Under the pieces are notes generated by a model that was not told the origin of the DNA, made no database searches, and saw only the letters and a program-made list of their open reading frames with translations. From assembly GCF_031157275.1 (NCBI RefSeq), contig NZ_JAVIFW010000004.1, forward strand, positions 1 to 51,770: a stretch of 51,770 nt of DNA, in the 5' to 3' direction. Of this stretch, positions 31,972-40,643 are shown in pieces. This DNA comes from Streptomyces sp. LHD-70 (GTDB lineage: Bacteria > Actinomycetota > Actinomycetes > Streptomycetales > Streptomycetaceae). Every line of letters starts with the position of its first letter. Positions within the stretch are counted from its first letter, which is position 1. Position numbers and translations under genes: made by a program.

Positions 31972-33594
31972 TCAGAGTGCGGTCGCCCGGTGGGTCGGTC
32001 GGCCGTCGAGGACCGTCAGGAGCACCGGCAGATCGGGCAGTTCTGTGGCGCCGGTGGTCAGCGGGCTCTCCGCGAACACCGTCAGGTCGGCGCGGTGCTC
32101 GACGGCGAGGCGCCCGGCCCGGTCCTCCTCGCCCGCCGCGTACGCGGCGTTGACCGTCATGGCCCGCAGTGACTCGACCGCGGTGAGGGCCTGCTCCGGT
32201 CCGTGCGGAGGCTGCGTCAGATCGCGGCTCGGGCGGCGGTGGCGGGCCCCCGCCATCACCTGGAGCGGAGGGTAGGGGGCGATCGGCCAGTCCGAGCCGA
32301 GCACGACCGTGGCCCCCGAGTCCCACAGGTCGCGGCAGCGCCAGGCGCGCGCGGCCCGCTCCTCGCCGAGCCGCCGCGACCAGTTGTCGCTGTGGTCGGC
32401 CCGCGTGAAGTCGCAGCAGTGGGTGGGCTGCATGGACGCGACGACGCCGAGCTCCGCGAAGCGCCGCAGCGTGTCGTCCGGCACGGTCTCGATGTGCTCC
32501 ACCCGATGCCGTACGCCCGAGTCCTGGCCGCCGCCCGCGAGGGCCACCGCTTCGAGGACGTGCCGCACCGCCGCGTCGCCGATGGCATGGGTCGCCGTGG
32601 GCACACCGGCCCGGTGCAGCTCGGCGATGACACGGCTGAAGGCCGCGGGGTCGGGCCAGAAGGCGTGCGTGGACTCGCCATGGCAGTCGGGGCGCTCCAG
32701 CCACGCCGTGCCATTGTCGATCGTGCCGTCCATGAACAGCTTCACGCCGTCCACCCGCCACAGCGCACCGCCGACGCCCTGCTGCTCGACGAGCGCACGG
32801 ACCCCGTCGGCGTCCACGCCCGGCTGGCACCACGGGGCGACGCGCAGCCGCAGCGGCAGTTCACCGGCGGCCTCGAGCTCGCGGTAGAAGGCCAGGCTGT
32901 CGCCGCCCGCGTCCATGGCGTGCCCGCCGGTCAGCCCCGAAGCGGCCATCTCCCGCAGTACGGTGGCGAGTTGAGCCCGGCGCTCCTCGCGGGTCGGCTG
33001 CGGCGCGGCGCGTTCGACCAGCTCGCAGGCCGCGTCCTCCAGGAGCAGTCCGGTGGGCCGGCCCGCCGCGTCGCAGACGACCTCGGCGGCCTGGTCGAAC
33101 CGCCGCGGCCCGTCCACCCCGGCGAGTTCCAGGGCGCGCGGGCTCGCCAGCATCGAGTGCGCGTCGAAGAGCTGGAGCAGCGCGGGCACGCCGTCGAGGA
33201 CGGGCCCGAGCGCGGCCGACTCGACGGGCAGGTCGCCGAACGCGTTCGGGTCGAGCCCCCACCCGCGCAGCCACTCCCCGCGCCGCAGCTCGCGTGCGGC
33301 AGCCGCCAGGGCCTCCCGTACGTCGTCGAGGCCCGCGCAGCCCGAGAGGTCGAGGCCCTGCGTCATCTCCGCGCCGGAGACGGGGTGCAGATGCCCGTCG
33401 ACCAGGCCGGGTGTGACGACGGCTCCGCCCAGGTCGATCACCTCGGTCGAGGCGTCGGCGAGGGCACGGATCTCCCGGTCGTCGCCGAGCGCGGCGATCC
33501 GCCCCTCGGACACGGCGAGCGCGGTCTGCGGCAGCGGCTCGCCGGTCAGCGGGTCGAGCAGGCGGGCGGAGAGGAGGACGAGGGGAGTGCGCAC
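31972..33594 (-). CDS. Amidohydrolase, YtcJ-type
   Basis: A 540-residue metal-dependent amidohydrolase of the YtcJ group. The metal motif is LVDGHLHPVSG. Later conserved parts are DGVKLFMDGTIDNGTAWL, ATHAIGDAAV, RVEHIE and LGSDWPIAPYPP. These enzymes hydrolyse cyclic or N-acyl amides; the substrate is unknown. The GTG at 33594 is chosen because GGAG lies seven bases upstream and homologous sequence starts there (VLLSARLLDPLTGE). The next gene upstream on the same strand is a TetR regulator ending 40 bases before, and a nucleobase permease is divergent, suggesting import and breakdown of a nitrogen heterocycle. Confidence 0.9.
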   Translation of the reverse strand: MRTPLVLLSARLLDPLTGEPLPQTALAVSEGRIAALGDDREIRALADASTEVIDLGGAVVTPGLVDGHLHPVSGAEMTQGLDLSGCAGLDDVREALAAAARELRRGEWLRGWGLDPNAFGDLPVESAALGPVLDGVPALLQLFDAHSMLASPRALELAGVDGPRRFDQAAEVVCDAAGRPTGLLLEDAACELVERAAPQPTREERRAQLATVLREMAASGLTGGHAMDAGGDSLAFYRELEAAGELPLRLRVAPWCQPGVDADGVRALVEQQGVGGALWRVDGVKLFMDGTIDNGTAWLERPDCHGESTHAFWPDPAAFSRVIAELHRAGVPTATHAIGDAAVRHVLEAVALAGGGQDSGVRHRVEHIETVPDDTLRRFAELGVVASMQPTHCCDFTRADHSDNWSRRLGEERAARAWRCRDLWDSGATVVLGSDWPIAPYPPLQVMAGARHRRPSRDLTQPPHGPEQALTAVESLRAMTVNAAYAAGEEDRAGRLAVEHRADLTVFAESPLTTGATELPDLPVLLTVLDGRPTHRATAL

Positions 33595-33634
33595 GAAGGC
33601 TCCAGGAGGGGGTGCGGGGGAGGGCTGCGGGGGG

Positions 33635-34375
33635 TCAGGAGTGCGGCTCGTCCCGGGCTGGGTCGTGTCCGTGAAGTCCCGCCGTCCGCCCGGAGGGTGG
33701 GGGAGGGTTACGGACACGGTCTAGGTCCGCCTCGGTCAGCTTGTCGGCGAGACGGCTCAACGTCCCGTTCTCCAGGCCGAGTTCACGCTCGGCCGTGGTC
33801 ACGGCGAGCTGGGCGACGGCCTGGGGGCGGTCGACGGTGCCGCTGTTGGCCTGGGCGCCGAGTCCGTCGAGCACGACCAGGATGTGAATGGCCGTCAGGA
33901 GCGGGCTGTCGGTACGGAATCCGTCGTCCCGCACGCCGTCCTCGATCACCGAGGCGAACCGCTCGCGCCAGGCCGCCTCCTGCACCCCGACCCGCTCGCG
34001 CAACGCCGGCCGGTAGCGGCTCAGATGCCGTGCGTTGATCCAGAGTCGGGAGACGTCGTCGTACGCGGCGCCGGTCGCGAGTGCGAAGAAACGGGCCAGG
34101 TAGCGGGCGGGGGAGCCCTCGGCCCGCTCGTTCGGCAGGAGCGCGTCGAGCTCGCGCCCCGCGGCCCTGCCGAAGGCCTCGGCCACCAGTTCCTCGGCCG
34201 ACGGGAAGTAGTGGCTGATGAGCCCGGGGCGTACGTCGAGATCCTCGGCGATCCGGCGGAGCGTGATGCACTCCAGGCCCTCGGTCAGCGCCACCTGGGC
34301 GGCTGCGGCGACGATTTCCGCACGTCGGGCGGCTGGAGATTTTCTGACTCGCTTGCGCTGAACGCTTGACGGCAT
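33635..34375 (-). CDS. TetR-family regulator (BetI-like)
   Basis: A 246-residue TetR-family regulator with a basic N-terminus (SVQRKRVRKSPAARRAEI) and helix-turn-helix TLRRIAEDLDVRPGLISHYF, close to the BetI type. It lies between the amidohydrolase, 40 bases downstream on the same strand, and the divergent permease, 68 bases upstream. It probably controls both. The ATG at 34375 fits the domain. An inverted repeat in the permease gap is the likely operator. The C-terminal tail is Pro/Arg-rich and may not be structured. Confidence 0.9.
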   Translation of the reverse strand: MPSSVQRKRVRKSPAARRAEIVAAAAQVALTEGLECITLRRIAEDLDVRPGLISHYFPSAEELVAEAFGRAAGRELDALLPNERAEGSPARYLARFFALATGAAYDDVSRLWINARHLSRYRPALRERVGVQEAAWRERFASVIEDGVRDDGFRTDSPLLTAIHILVVLDGLGAQANSGTVDRPQAVAQLAVTTAERELGLENGTLSRLADKLTEADLDRVRNPPPPSGRTAGLHGHDPARDEPHS

Positions 34376-34386
34376 ACGAGGGATGC

Positions 34387-34432
34387 TATTGAGTGCTCGA
34401 CCAATAAGCAAGCAGGTGGATAGTACGAGCAC
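34387..34432. promoter_or_regulatory. BetI-like operator between tetR and NCS1 permease genes
   Basis: TATTG (34387-34391) and CAATA (34402-34406) flank AGTGCTCGAC. GTGCTCG (34393-34399) also pairs with CGAGCAC (34426-34432). TTGA-N-TG-type elements with CAAT arms resemble BetI operators. GGAGG at 34435-34439 is the permease ribosome binding site. Confidence 0.6.
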
Positions 34433-34443
34433 CCGGAGGGGCC

Positions 34444-35895
34444 ATGGCGTCCACACTTCCCGAACCGCGTCCCGCCGCGCGAGAGTCGGCCGACCCGGCC
34501 GGATCGGAGCGCGCCACCCATGTCGAGGCGCACGGCATCGACCACATTCCCGAGGGCGAACGCCACGGCCGGCCGCGCCAGTTGTTCGCCGTGTGGGCCG
34601 CGGCAGGCGTGACGTATCTGAGCCTCGTGGTCGGCGGCGCCCTCGTCCTCATGGGCCTCAACCTCTGGCAGGCCCTCGCCGTGATCGTCGTGGGCAACCT
34701 CGGCTGGCTGCTCACCGGGTTCCTCGCCATCTCCGGGCCCGCCTCCGGCACCCCGAGCGAGGTCATCACCCGCGCCCTCTACGGCGTCCGCGGCAACCGC
34801 GTGAACAACGCCGTCACCGGCTGGATGATCTCCGTCTGCTACTTCGCCCTCAACCTGGCCGCCGCCGCGACCGCGGGCTTCGCCCTCGTCGAACGGGCCG
34901 GGATCAGAGCCACGACCGGCGTGCAGATCGCCGTCGTGATCGTCATCGCCGTCCTCACCCTCACCATCAGCGTCTACGGCCACGCCCTGATCCTGAGGCT
35001 CTACCTGCCGATCACCCTCGCCCTGACCGCGGTGTTCGTCGCCGTCGGCATCGCCGTCGTCCAGCACACCGACTTCGCGTACGCCCCCGCCGCACCGCTC
35101 ACCGGCACCCGGCTGTGGGCCGTGCTGCTCGCGGGCGTCACGCTCATCGCCTCCGGGCCGCTCTCCTACACCACCAGCGCCGACTTCTCCCGCTACCTGC
35201 CGCGCACCAGCTCCGCCAGGGCCGTCCTCGGCTGGACCGCGCTCGGCGCCTTCCTGCCCGGGGTGCTCGTCTCCGCGCTCGGCGCCATGGCCGCCACCAC
35301 GCTCGACATGAGCGACCCGCAGACCGCCCTCGAATCGATCCTGCCGAGCTGGTTCTCGCCCCTCTTCCTCGTCGCGCTCGTCCTCGGCACCATCGCCATC
35401 AACGCCCTCACCGCGTACAGCGCCGGTCTCGCCCTCCAGGCCGTCGGCGTCCGCATCCGCCGCTCGTACAGCGTCCTCGTCGACGGCACGGTCGCCGTGG
35501 CCCTCACGCTGTACGCGCTCCTCGTCTCCAACTTCCTCGACACCGTCAGCAACATCCTCCAGCTGACCGTCGTCCTGCTCGGCCCGAGCATGTCGATCTA
35601 CGCCGCCGACATCCTGCTGCGCCGCAACCGGTACGACGGCTCCGCCCTCACCGACGAGTCCCGCCGGAGCCCCTTCTGGTACCGCGGCGGCGTCAACTGG
35701 GCCGGTGCCTGCGCCCTGACCGGCGGCGTCACCGCCTCCGCCCTGAGCGTCAACACCCTGTACACCGGCCCGATCGCCCAGGCCCTCGACGGCATCGACG
35801 TCGCCCTGCCCGTGGGCCTCGTCGTCTCGCCGGTCCTGTACGCCCTCCTCATGCGCACCCCGCTCGGCGGGCCGCACCGCATCGGGAGCACCTGA
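34444..35895 (+). CDS. NCS1-family purine/cytosine permease
   Basis: A 483-residue transporter with about twelve membrane helices, of the NCS1 (purine/cytosine/allantoin) symporter family. The soluble N-terminus (HVEAHGIDHIPEGERHGRP) and first helices (FAVWAAAGVTYLSLVVGGAL) match cytosine permease types. GPLSYTTSADFSRYLP is the conserved motif near helix 6-7. It starts just after GGAGG. It is divergent from the TetR gene and the YtcJ-like amidohydrolase, so it probably imports the heterocycle hydrolysed by the latter. Confidence 0.92.
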   Translation: MASTLPEPRPAARESADPAGSERATHVEAHGIDHIPEGERHGRPRQLFAVWAAAGVTYLSLVVGGALVLMGLNLWQALAVIVVGNLGWLLTGFLAISGPASGTPSEVITRALYGVRGNRVNNAVTGWMISVCYFALNLAAAATAGFALVERAGIRATTGVQIAVVIVIAVLTLTISVYGHALILRLYLPITLALTAVFVAVGIAVVQHTDFAYAPAAPLTGTRLWAVLLAGVTLIASGPLSYTTSADFSRYLPRTSSARAVLGWTALGAFLPGVLVSALGAMAATTLDMSDPQTALESILPSWFSPLFLVALVLGTIAINALTAYSAGLALQAVGVRIRRSYSVLVDGTVAVALTLYALLVSNFLDTVSNILQLTVVLLGPSMSIYAADILLRRNRYDGSALTDESRRSPFWYRGGVNWAGACALTGGVTASALSVNTLYTGPIAQALDGIDVALPVGLVVSPVLYALLMRTPLGGPHRIGST

Positions 35896-36074
35896 CCCCG
35901 AGCACCCCGCCGCGCCCCTTACCTGCCGGTCTCCGTACGCGAATGGCGACCGCCCCACCCGATGGGGATGATGGAGAGATCTTCGGCCGCGCCGGAGGGC
36001 AGACAGGAGACGCGACCTCGGGGCAGACTCGGGAGGCCGACAGGCGGCGGTCGACAGGAGAAGGGAGCGGACCG

Positions 36075-38180
36075 ATGCGTGCTGCGGACGCTCTGCCTCC
36101 CGGACCCGACCCGGAGGACTCCGACCCACTCCTGGAACCTGGGGGCCTCCTCGATGTGCTCGGCGTCGCCGCCGTCGTCCTCGACTCCGACGGCCGTATC
36201 GCCCTGTGGAGCCCCCAGGCCGAGACCCTCTTCGGGTACACCGCCGCCGAGGCCCTGGGCCGTCCCGCCGCCCGGATCCTCGTCGACGAGGAACACCTCG
36301 ACCTGGTCCTCTCCCTCTTCACCGAGGTCATGTCCAGCGGCCAACCCTGGGCGGGGGTCTTCCCCGTACGACACAAGGAGAACGGCACCCGCCTCGCCGA
36401 GTTCCGCAACATGCGCCTGGAGGACAAGCGGGGCAACGTCTACGCCCTCGGGCTCGCCTCCGAGCGCGCCACCCTGCAGCGCATGGAGCGGGACCTGGCA
36501 CTCTCCCTGCGCCTGTTCAGCCAGTCCCCGATCGGCCTCGCCGTGATGAACACCGATCTGCGGTACGTCATGGTCAACCCGGCCCTGGAACGCATCAACG
36601 GCATCCCCGCCGCCGAGCACCTCGGGCACACCGTCTCCGAGGCGCTGCCGTTCCTCAACGGCGAGGCCGTCGAGTCCGCGATGCACGAGGTGCTCGCCAC
36701 CGGCACCCCGGCCCTCGACACCTTCACCGTCGGCCGCACCCCCGCCGACCCGGAGTCCGAGCACGCCTGGTCGGTGTCCCTGCACCGCCTGGAGGACCCC
36801 GGCCAGAAGCGGGTGATCGGCCTTGCCGTGTCCGTCGTCGACATCACCGAACAGCACCGCGCCGCCACCGCCGCCGCCCGCGCCCAGCGCCGCCTCGCGA
36901 TGATCGCCGACGCCACCGAACGCATCGGCACCACCCTCGACCTCGACCGCACCGCCCGGGAACTCGCCGACTGCCTGGTGCCCGAGTTCGCCGACATCGC
37001 CGCCGTCGACCTCCTCGACAGCGTCCTGAAGTTCGGCAGCCCCGCCCGTCCGCCCGCCACCGGAGGCGCCCTCGTCCGCGCGGTCGCCGTCGCCAGCGCG
37101 GCCCACCCCACCTTCGCCGAGCGCGCCTCCGAACCCACCGGGCGGACCTCCCGGTACGAGTCGAACCGCCTTGTCTCCCAGTGCGTACGCTCCGGGCGCC
37201 CCACCCTCATCGCCAACGTCAGGCAGCAGGACCTCGCCCGGATGGGCCGCGACCGTGACGTGTCGGCGCTGCTCGAAGAGGCCGGGGTGCACTCGTACAT
37301 GGCGATCCCGCTGCGGGCGCGCGGCACCGTGCTCGGCGCCCTCACCCTCGCCAGGACCCGCAACCCGCTGTCCTTCGACCACGACGACCTGCTGCTCGCC
37401 GGGGAACTCGCCGCCCGCGCCGCCGTCGCCATCGACAACGCCCGCGGCTACCAGCAGCAGAGCCACGCCGCGCTCTCCCTGCAACGCCACCTGCTGCCGC
37501 ACCGGCCGGTCAAACCCCCGGGCCTCGACATCGCGTACCGCTACCAGCCCGCCACCACCGCGGGCGAGGTCGGCGGCGACTGGTTCGACGTCATCCGCCT
37601 CGCCGGGGAGAGCTCCGCCCTCGTCGTCGGCGACGTCATGGGCAGCGGTATCAACGCCGCCGCCTCCATGGGCCAACTCCGCACCGCCACCCGCACGTTG
37701 GCCGGACTCGGCCTCGCACCCGCGGACGTCCTCACCCACCTGGACCGGATCGCGGGCGAGCTCGACGAGACCCTCGCCACCTGCGTGTACGCCGAGTACG
37801 ACCCGCACACCGGCCGGTGCCGCATCGCCACCGCCGGCCACCTCCCGCCCGTACTGTGCCGCCCGGACGAACGCCCGCAGCTGCTCTCCCTGCCCACCGG
37901 CGCGCCCCTCGGCGTGGGCGGAGTGCCCTTCGAGGCGGCCGAGTTCACCCTCACCGACGGCGACGAGCTGCTGCTCTACACCGACGGCCTGGTGGAGATC
38001 CGCGAAGAGGACATCGGTACCCGCCTCGCCACCCTCATCGACCTGCTCGACCAGCCACGCCGCTCCCTCGAGGAGACCTGCGACCTCCTCCTCACCCAGC
38101 TCCGCCGCCACGGCGACCCGGACGACGTGGCCGTCCTCATCGCCCGCACGCACCCCCTGCCCCCGGCCGACGGCAGCTGA
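36075..38180 (+). CDS. PAS-PAS-GAF-SpoIIE sensor protein phosphatase
   Basis: A 701-residue soluble sensor phosphatase. It has a first PAS domain (about 25-135, SDGRIALWSPQAETLFGYTA), a second PAS (about 145-270, LRYVMVNPALERINGIPA), a GAF domain (about 285-450, SYMAIPLRARGTVLGALTLA) and a C-terminal SpoIIE/PP2C domain (about 475-695) with the metal residues in GEVGGDWFDVI, LVVGDVMGSG and LLLYTDGLVE. It probably dephosphorylates anti-anti-sigma proteins. The ATG at 36075 has AGGGAG upstream; an ATG at 35943 would add 44 polar residues. No partner gene is adjacent; an RsbW-like kinase lies at 6.4 kb. Confidence 0.92.
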   Translation: MRAADALPPGPDPEDSDPLLEPGGLLDVLGVAAVVLDSDGRIALWSPQAETLFGYTAAEALGRPAARILVDEEHLDLVLSLFTEVMSSGQPWAGVFPVRHKENGTRLAEFRNMRLEDKRGNVYALGLASERATLQRMERDLALSLRLFSQSPIGLAVMNTDLRYVMVNPALERINGIPAAEHLGHTVSEALPFLNGEAVESAMHEVLATGTPALDTFTVGRTPADPESEHAWSVSLHRLEDPGQKRVIGLAVSVVDITEQHRAATAAARAQRRLAMIADATERIGTTLDLDRTARELADCLVPEFADIAAVDLLDSVLKFGSPARPPATGGALVRAVAVASAAHPTFAERASEPTGRTSRYESNRLVSQCVRSGRPTLIANVRQQDLARMGRDRDVSALLEEAGVHSYMAIPLRARGTVLGALTLARTRNPLSFDHDDLLLAGELAARAAVAIDNARGYQQQSHAALSLQRHLLPHRPVKPPGLDIAYRYQPATTAGEVGGDWFDVIRLAGESSALVVGDVMGSGINAAASMGQLRTATRTLAGLGLAPADVLTHLDRIAGELDETLATCVYAEYDPHTGRCRIATAGHLPPVLCRPDERPQLLSLPTGAPLGVGGVPFEAAEFTLTDGDELLLYTDGLVEIREEDIGTRLATLIDLLDQPRRSLEETCDLLLTQLRRHGDPDDVAVLIARTHPLPPADGS

Positions 38181-38211
38181 CCGCCAGGGCCTGTCCGGCC
38201 GACCGGCCGGG

Positions 38212-40206
38212 TCAGTGCGGGCGCGTACCCCCGCGCGCGAGTCGGCCGTCGCCGCCGAGCTCCGCGTACCGGGTCGGTGAGCCGGGACGCTTCCGCGGTA
38301 CGAGCCGACGGTCCGGCAGCGGCGGGGCAGAGGCCGGAACGCGCTGGATCTCGGCGAGCAGCCGCTCGACCACGACCGTCCCGAGCGGGTTGCCGAGCGC
38401 CTCGGCGTCCGCCAGCGCACGCCGCGCCCGCCGCCAGGCACGGGAGGGCCGCTCCGCCAGATGGTCCACGAAGGCCAGCGCGTACCCCGTCACGCAGCGC
38501 GCCCACCGGTCGTGGCGGGTGCGCCGCAGTGCCACCGCGCGGCGCACGGAACGGCGGGCCGCGGCGATCGAGGTGTGCGCCTGGTTGCAGGCGAGGACCG
38601 CCCAACTGTGCGCCACCGAAGGCCCGTAGAACACCTCCTCCGGAATGAGCTGCACCGCCTGCTGCAGACAGGCGACCGCCAGCTCCCGGTCGCCCGCGAA
38701 CGCCGCGAGCACCCCGGACGCGTCCGCGACATGCCCAAGCGTCGTGTCGTCGCCGACGAGCACCGCCACCTCACCGGCCTCGCGCAGCGCCTCGGCCGCG
38801 TCGTCCTCCCCGCACCGCACCGCGATCCACCCGGCCAGCCACAGCGCCCGCGCCCGCAGCAGCGACACCTCCGGAAAGAGGGGCAGCAGCCGTTGCAGAT
38901 ACGAGCGCCCCTGCCCGGTGCGCCCGCACACGCCCCACCAGAACCAGAGCGCCACCACGGCGTGCAGCGCGGTCTCGGCCTGCGCCGCCGTCCGCGGCGA
39001 CCGGACGAGCGCGGCCCGCAGATTCGCCTCCTCGGCGCGTACGAGCGCGATCGCCTGCTGCTGCAGCCCCACCTGCCACAGCCGCTGCGCGGACTCGGCG
39101 GCGTCCCGGCACCACAGCAGATGCCGCTCGACCGCCTCGGGCGCCTCGCCCGCGTCCCGCAGCCGCTCGAAGCCGAACTCGCGCGCCGCGGTCGCCATCC
39201 GGTACCGGCCGGGCCGTACGCCACCGGGGTCGCGCACCGGCTCCAGGACCGAGGCGAGGGTGAGCCGGGCCAGGCAGGCCGGGATGTCCCGCGCGCGCAA
39301 CTGCCCGCCGGCGGCCACGCGCACCGCGGTGTCCTCGTCGAAGTCGCCGCCGAGCACGCTCAGCCGCGCCCAGGTGATGCGGTCGGCCCGCTCGCACAGG
39401 GTGTAGCTCGCGCCGAGCGCGGTGTGCAGCGAGCGGTGCCGCCAGGTCCCGGCGGGGTCCCCGGCGAGCCGGCACTGCGCGGACTCGACCAGGGTGGCCA
39501 CCTCCGCCAGCGGCCGTCGGCCCACCTGCTCGGCCGCGAGGCGCAGCGCCAGCGGCACGCCCTGCACGCGTGCGCAGATGTCGAGCACGGTCCGGCCCGC
39601 GGCGCCCGTACCGATCCGCTGCGACGCCCGCGGCGGCAGCCGGGACAGGAACATCCGGGCCGCGGGACTAGGTCTGCCGTCGCCGGACGGTACGAGGGAG
39701 AGCGGGCCGAGCCGCAGCACCTCCTCCTCGCCCAGGCCGAGCGGCTGCCGGCCCGACGTGAGGACGCGCAGCTCGGGCAGCGTCTGCAGCAGCCGCTGGA
39801 CGAGGGTGAGGCAGCCGCCGCGCACCGGGTCGATGTCGTCGAGGAAGAGCAGCCGCGGCCCGCCGTCCAGGGCTCGGGCGACCTCGTCGAATCCGGCGGC
39901 GACGGGCAGGCCGAGTGCCGTGGCCACTCCGGTGAGCGCGTCCGGGCCGCCGGCCGGGCCCTCGGTCCACCAGCGCGCCCGGGTCACCTCCACCTCCCGC
40001 CGCTCCGCCGCCGCACGGGCGAGGCGGCTCTTGCCGACCCCGGCCGCGCCGGTCACGGTCACCAGCCGGTGCCGGTCCAGGAGCCCGTCGAGGCGCGCCA
40101 ACTCCGCCTCCCTGCCGACCAGTTCACCCGGCGCGCCCGCTGCAGGCCGCCGCTGCCTCTGACCTCGGCCGTGCCGAACGGACGAGCCGCGAAGGCGGTC
40201 AAACAC
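38212..40206 (-). CDS. STAND-type ATPase without a recognisable DNA-binding domain
   Basis: A 664-residue protein of the AfsR/LuxR-like STAND ATPase class. After a short basic N-terminus comes the NTPase module (about residues 25-270): GELVGREAELARL, Walker A GAAGVGKSRLA and Walker B RLLFLDDID. A winged-helix-like part and a long helical repeat region of TPR type follow (about 350-600). Neither the N-terminal OmpR-type DNA-binding domain of AfsR nor a C-terminal LuxR helix-turn-helix is present. The GTG at 40206 has AGGAG upstream. It may act through a partner or as an effector-type STAND protein. It is convergent with the sensor phosphatase. Confidence 0.85.
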   Translation of the reverse strand: MFDRLRGSSVRHGRGQRQRRPAAGAPGELVGREAELARLDGLLDRHRLVTVTGAAGVGKSRLARAAAERREVEVTRARWWTEGPAGGPDALTGVATALGLPVAAGFDEVARALDGGPRLLFLDDIDPVRGGCLTLVQRLLQTLPELRVLTSGRQPLGLGEEEVLRLGPLSLVPSGDGRPSPAARMFLSRLPPRASQRIGTGAAGRTVLDICARVQGVPLALRLAAEQVGRRPLAEVATLVESAQCRLAGDPAGTWRHRSLHTALGASYTLCERADRITWARLSVLGGDFDEDTAVRVAAGGQLRARDIPACLARLTLASVLEPVRDPGGVRPGRYRMATAAREFGFERLRDAGEAPEAVERHLLWCRDAAESAQRLWQVGLQQQAIALVRAEEANLRAALVRSPRTAAQAETALHAVVALWFWWGVCGRTGQGRSYLQRLLPLFPEVSLLRARALWLAGWIAVRCGEDDAAEALREAGEVAVLVGDDTTLGHVADASGVLAAFAGDRELAVACLQQAVQLIPEEVFYGPSVAHSWAVLACNQAHTSIAAARRSVRRAVALRRTRHDRWARCVTGYALAFVDHLAERPSRAWRRARRALADAEALGNPLGTVVVERLLAEIQRVPASAPPLPDRRLVPRKRPGSPTRYAELGGDGRLARGGTRPH

Positions 40207-40643
40207 TGTCCTGCTCCTGATCACTTCCGTGCACCGGCGCGAGACGAACTGCGTCTCCCGGGCCGAATCCGGCCGCAGGAACGCTCCTGCAGTGAGCCGA
40301 CCACAGAGGGAACTGGTTCGGGCCGCAAGGGGTAGCGACCCCGGACTCCCCCTCACTCAGGGCGGCGACGAGGGGAACGCCCGTACGGGCAACGCCCTTC
40401 GCCCGTCCGGCCGTTGCGCGGGGGTACGGACACCCCTTGGGGCGACCGCGTCGCGGGCCTCCGTACGCCGAGAATGACCGCTCCGGAGCAATCGGCTTCC
40501 GGAAATTGAATGCGTGTGGGTGATTTCTTGCGCGTGTAAAGAGCATTGGCGTTCATATGGCTTTACTTCGGTGACGCTGTGACTTCGCGCCCGTTCTCCG
40601 TCGCGTGTGCCCGCGACTCGATGTGTGAGAGGTCGACCCATTC
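40207..40643. other. 437-bp intergenic region with lower GC
   Basis: The half next to the acyltransferase is unusually AT-rich for this window (about 40490-40570). GTAAAG (40536-40541) and CTTTAC (40561-40566) form an inverted repeat with a 19-base loop in it. This is the likely promoter of the acyltransferase. The half next to the ATPase gene is GC-rich with short self-complementary GGGC stretches. No gene seen. Confidence 0.5.

Noticed and set aside
40490..40640. Riboswitch in the AT-rich leader of the acyltransferase
   Set aside because: Only one inverted repeat was found; no conserved core of a known riboswitch class could be recognised.
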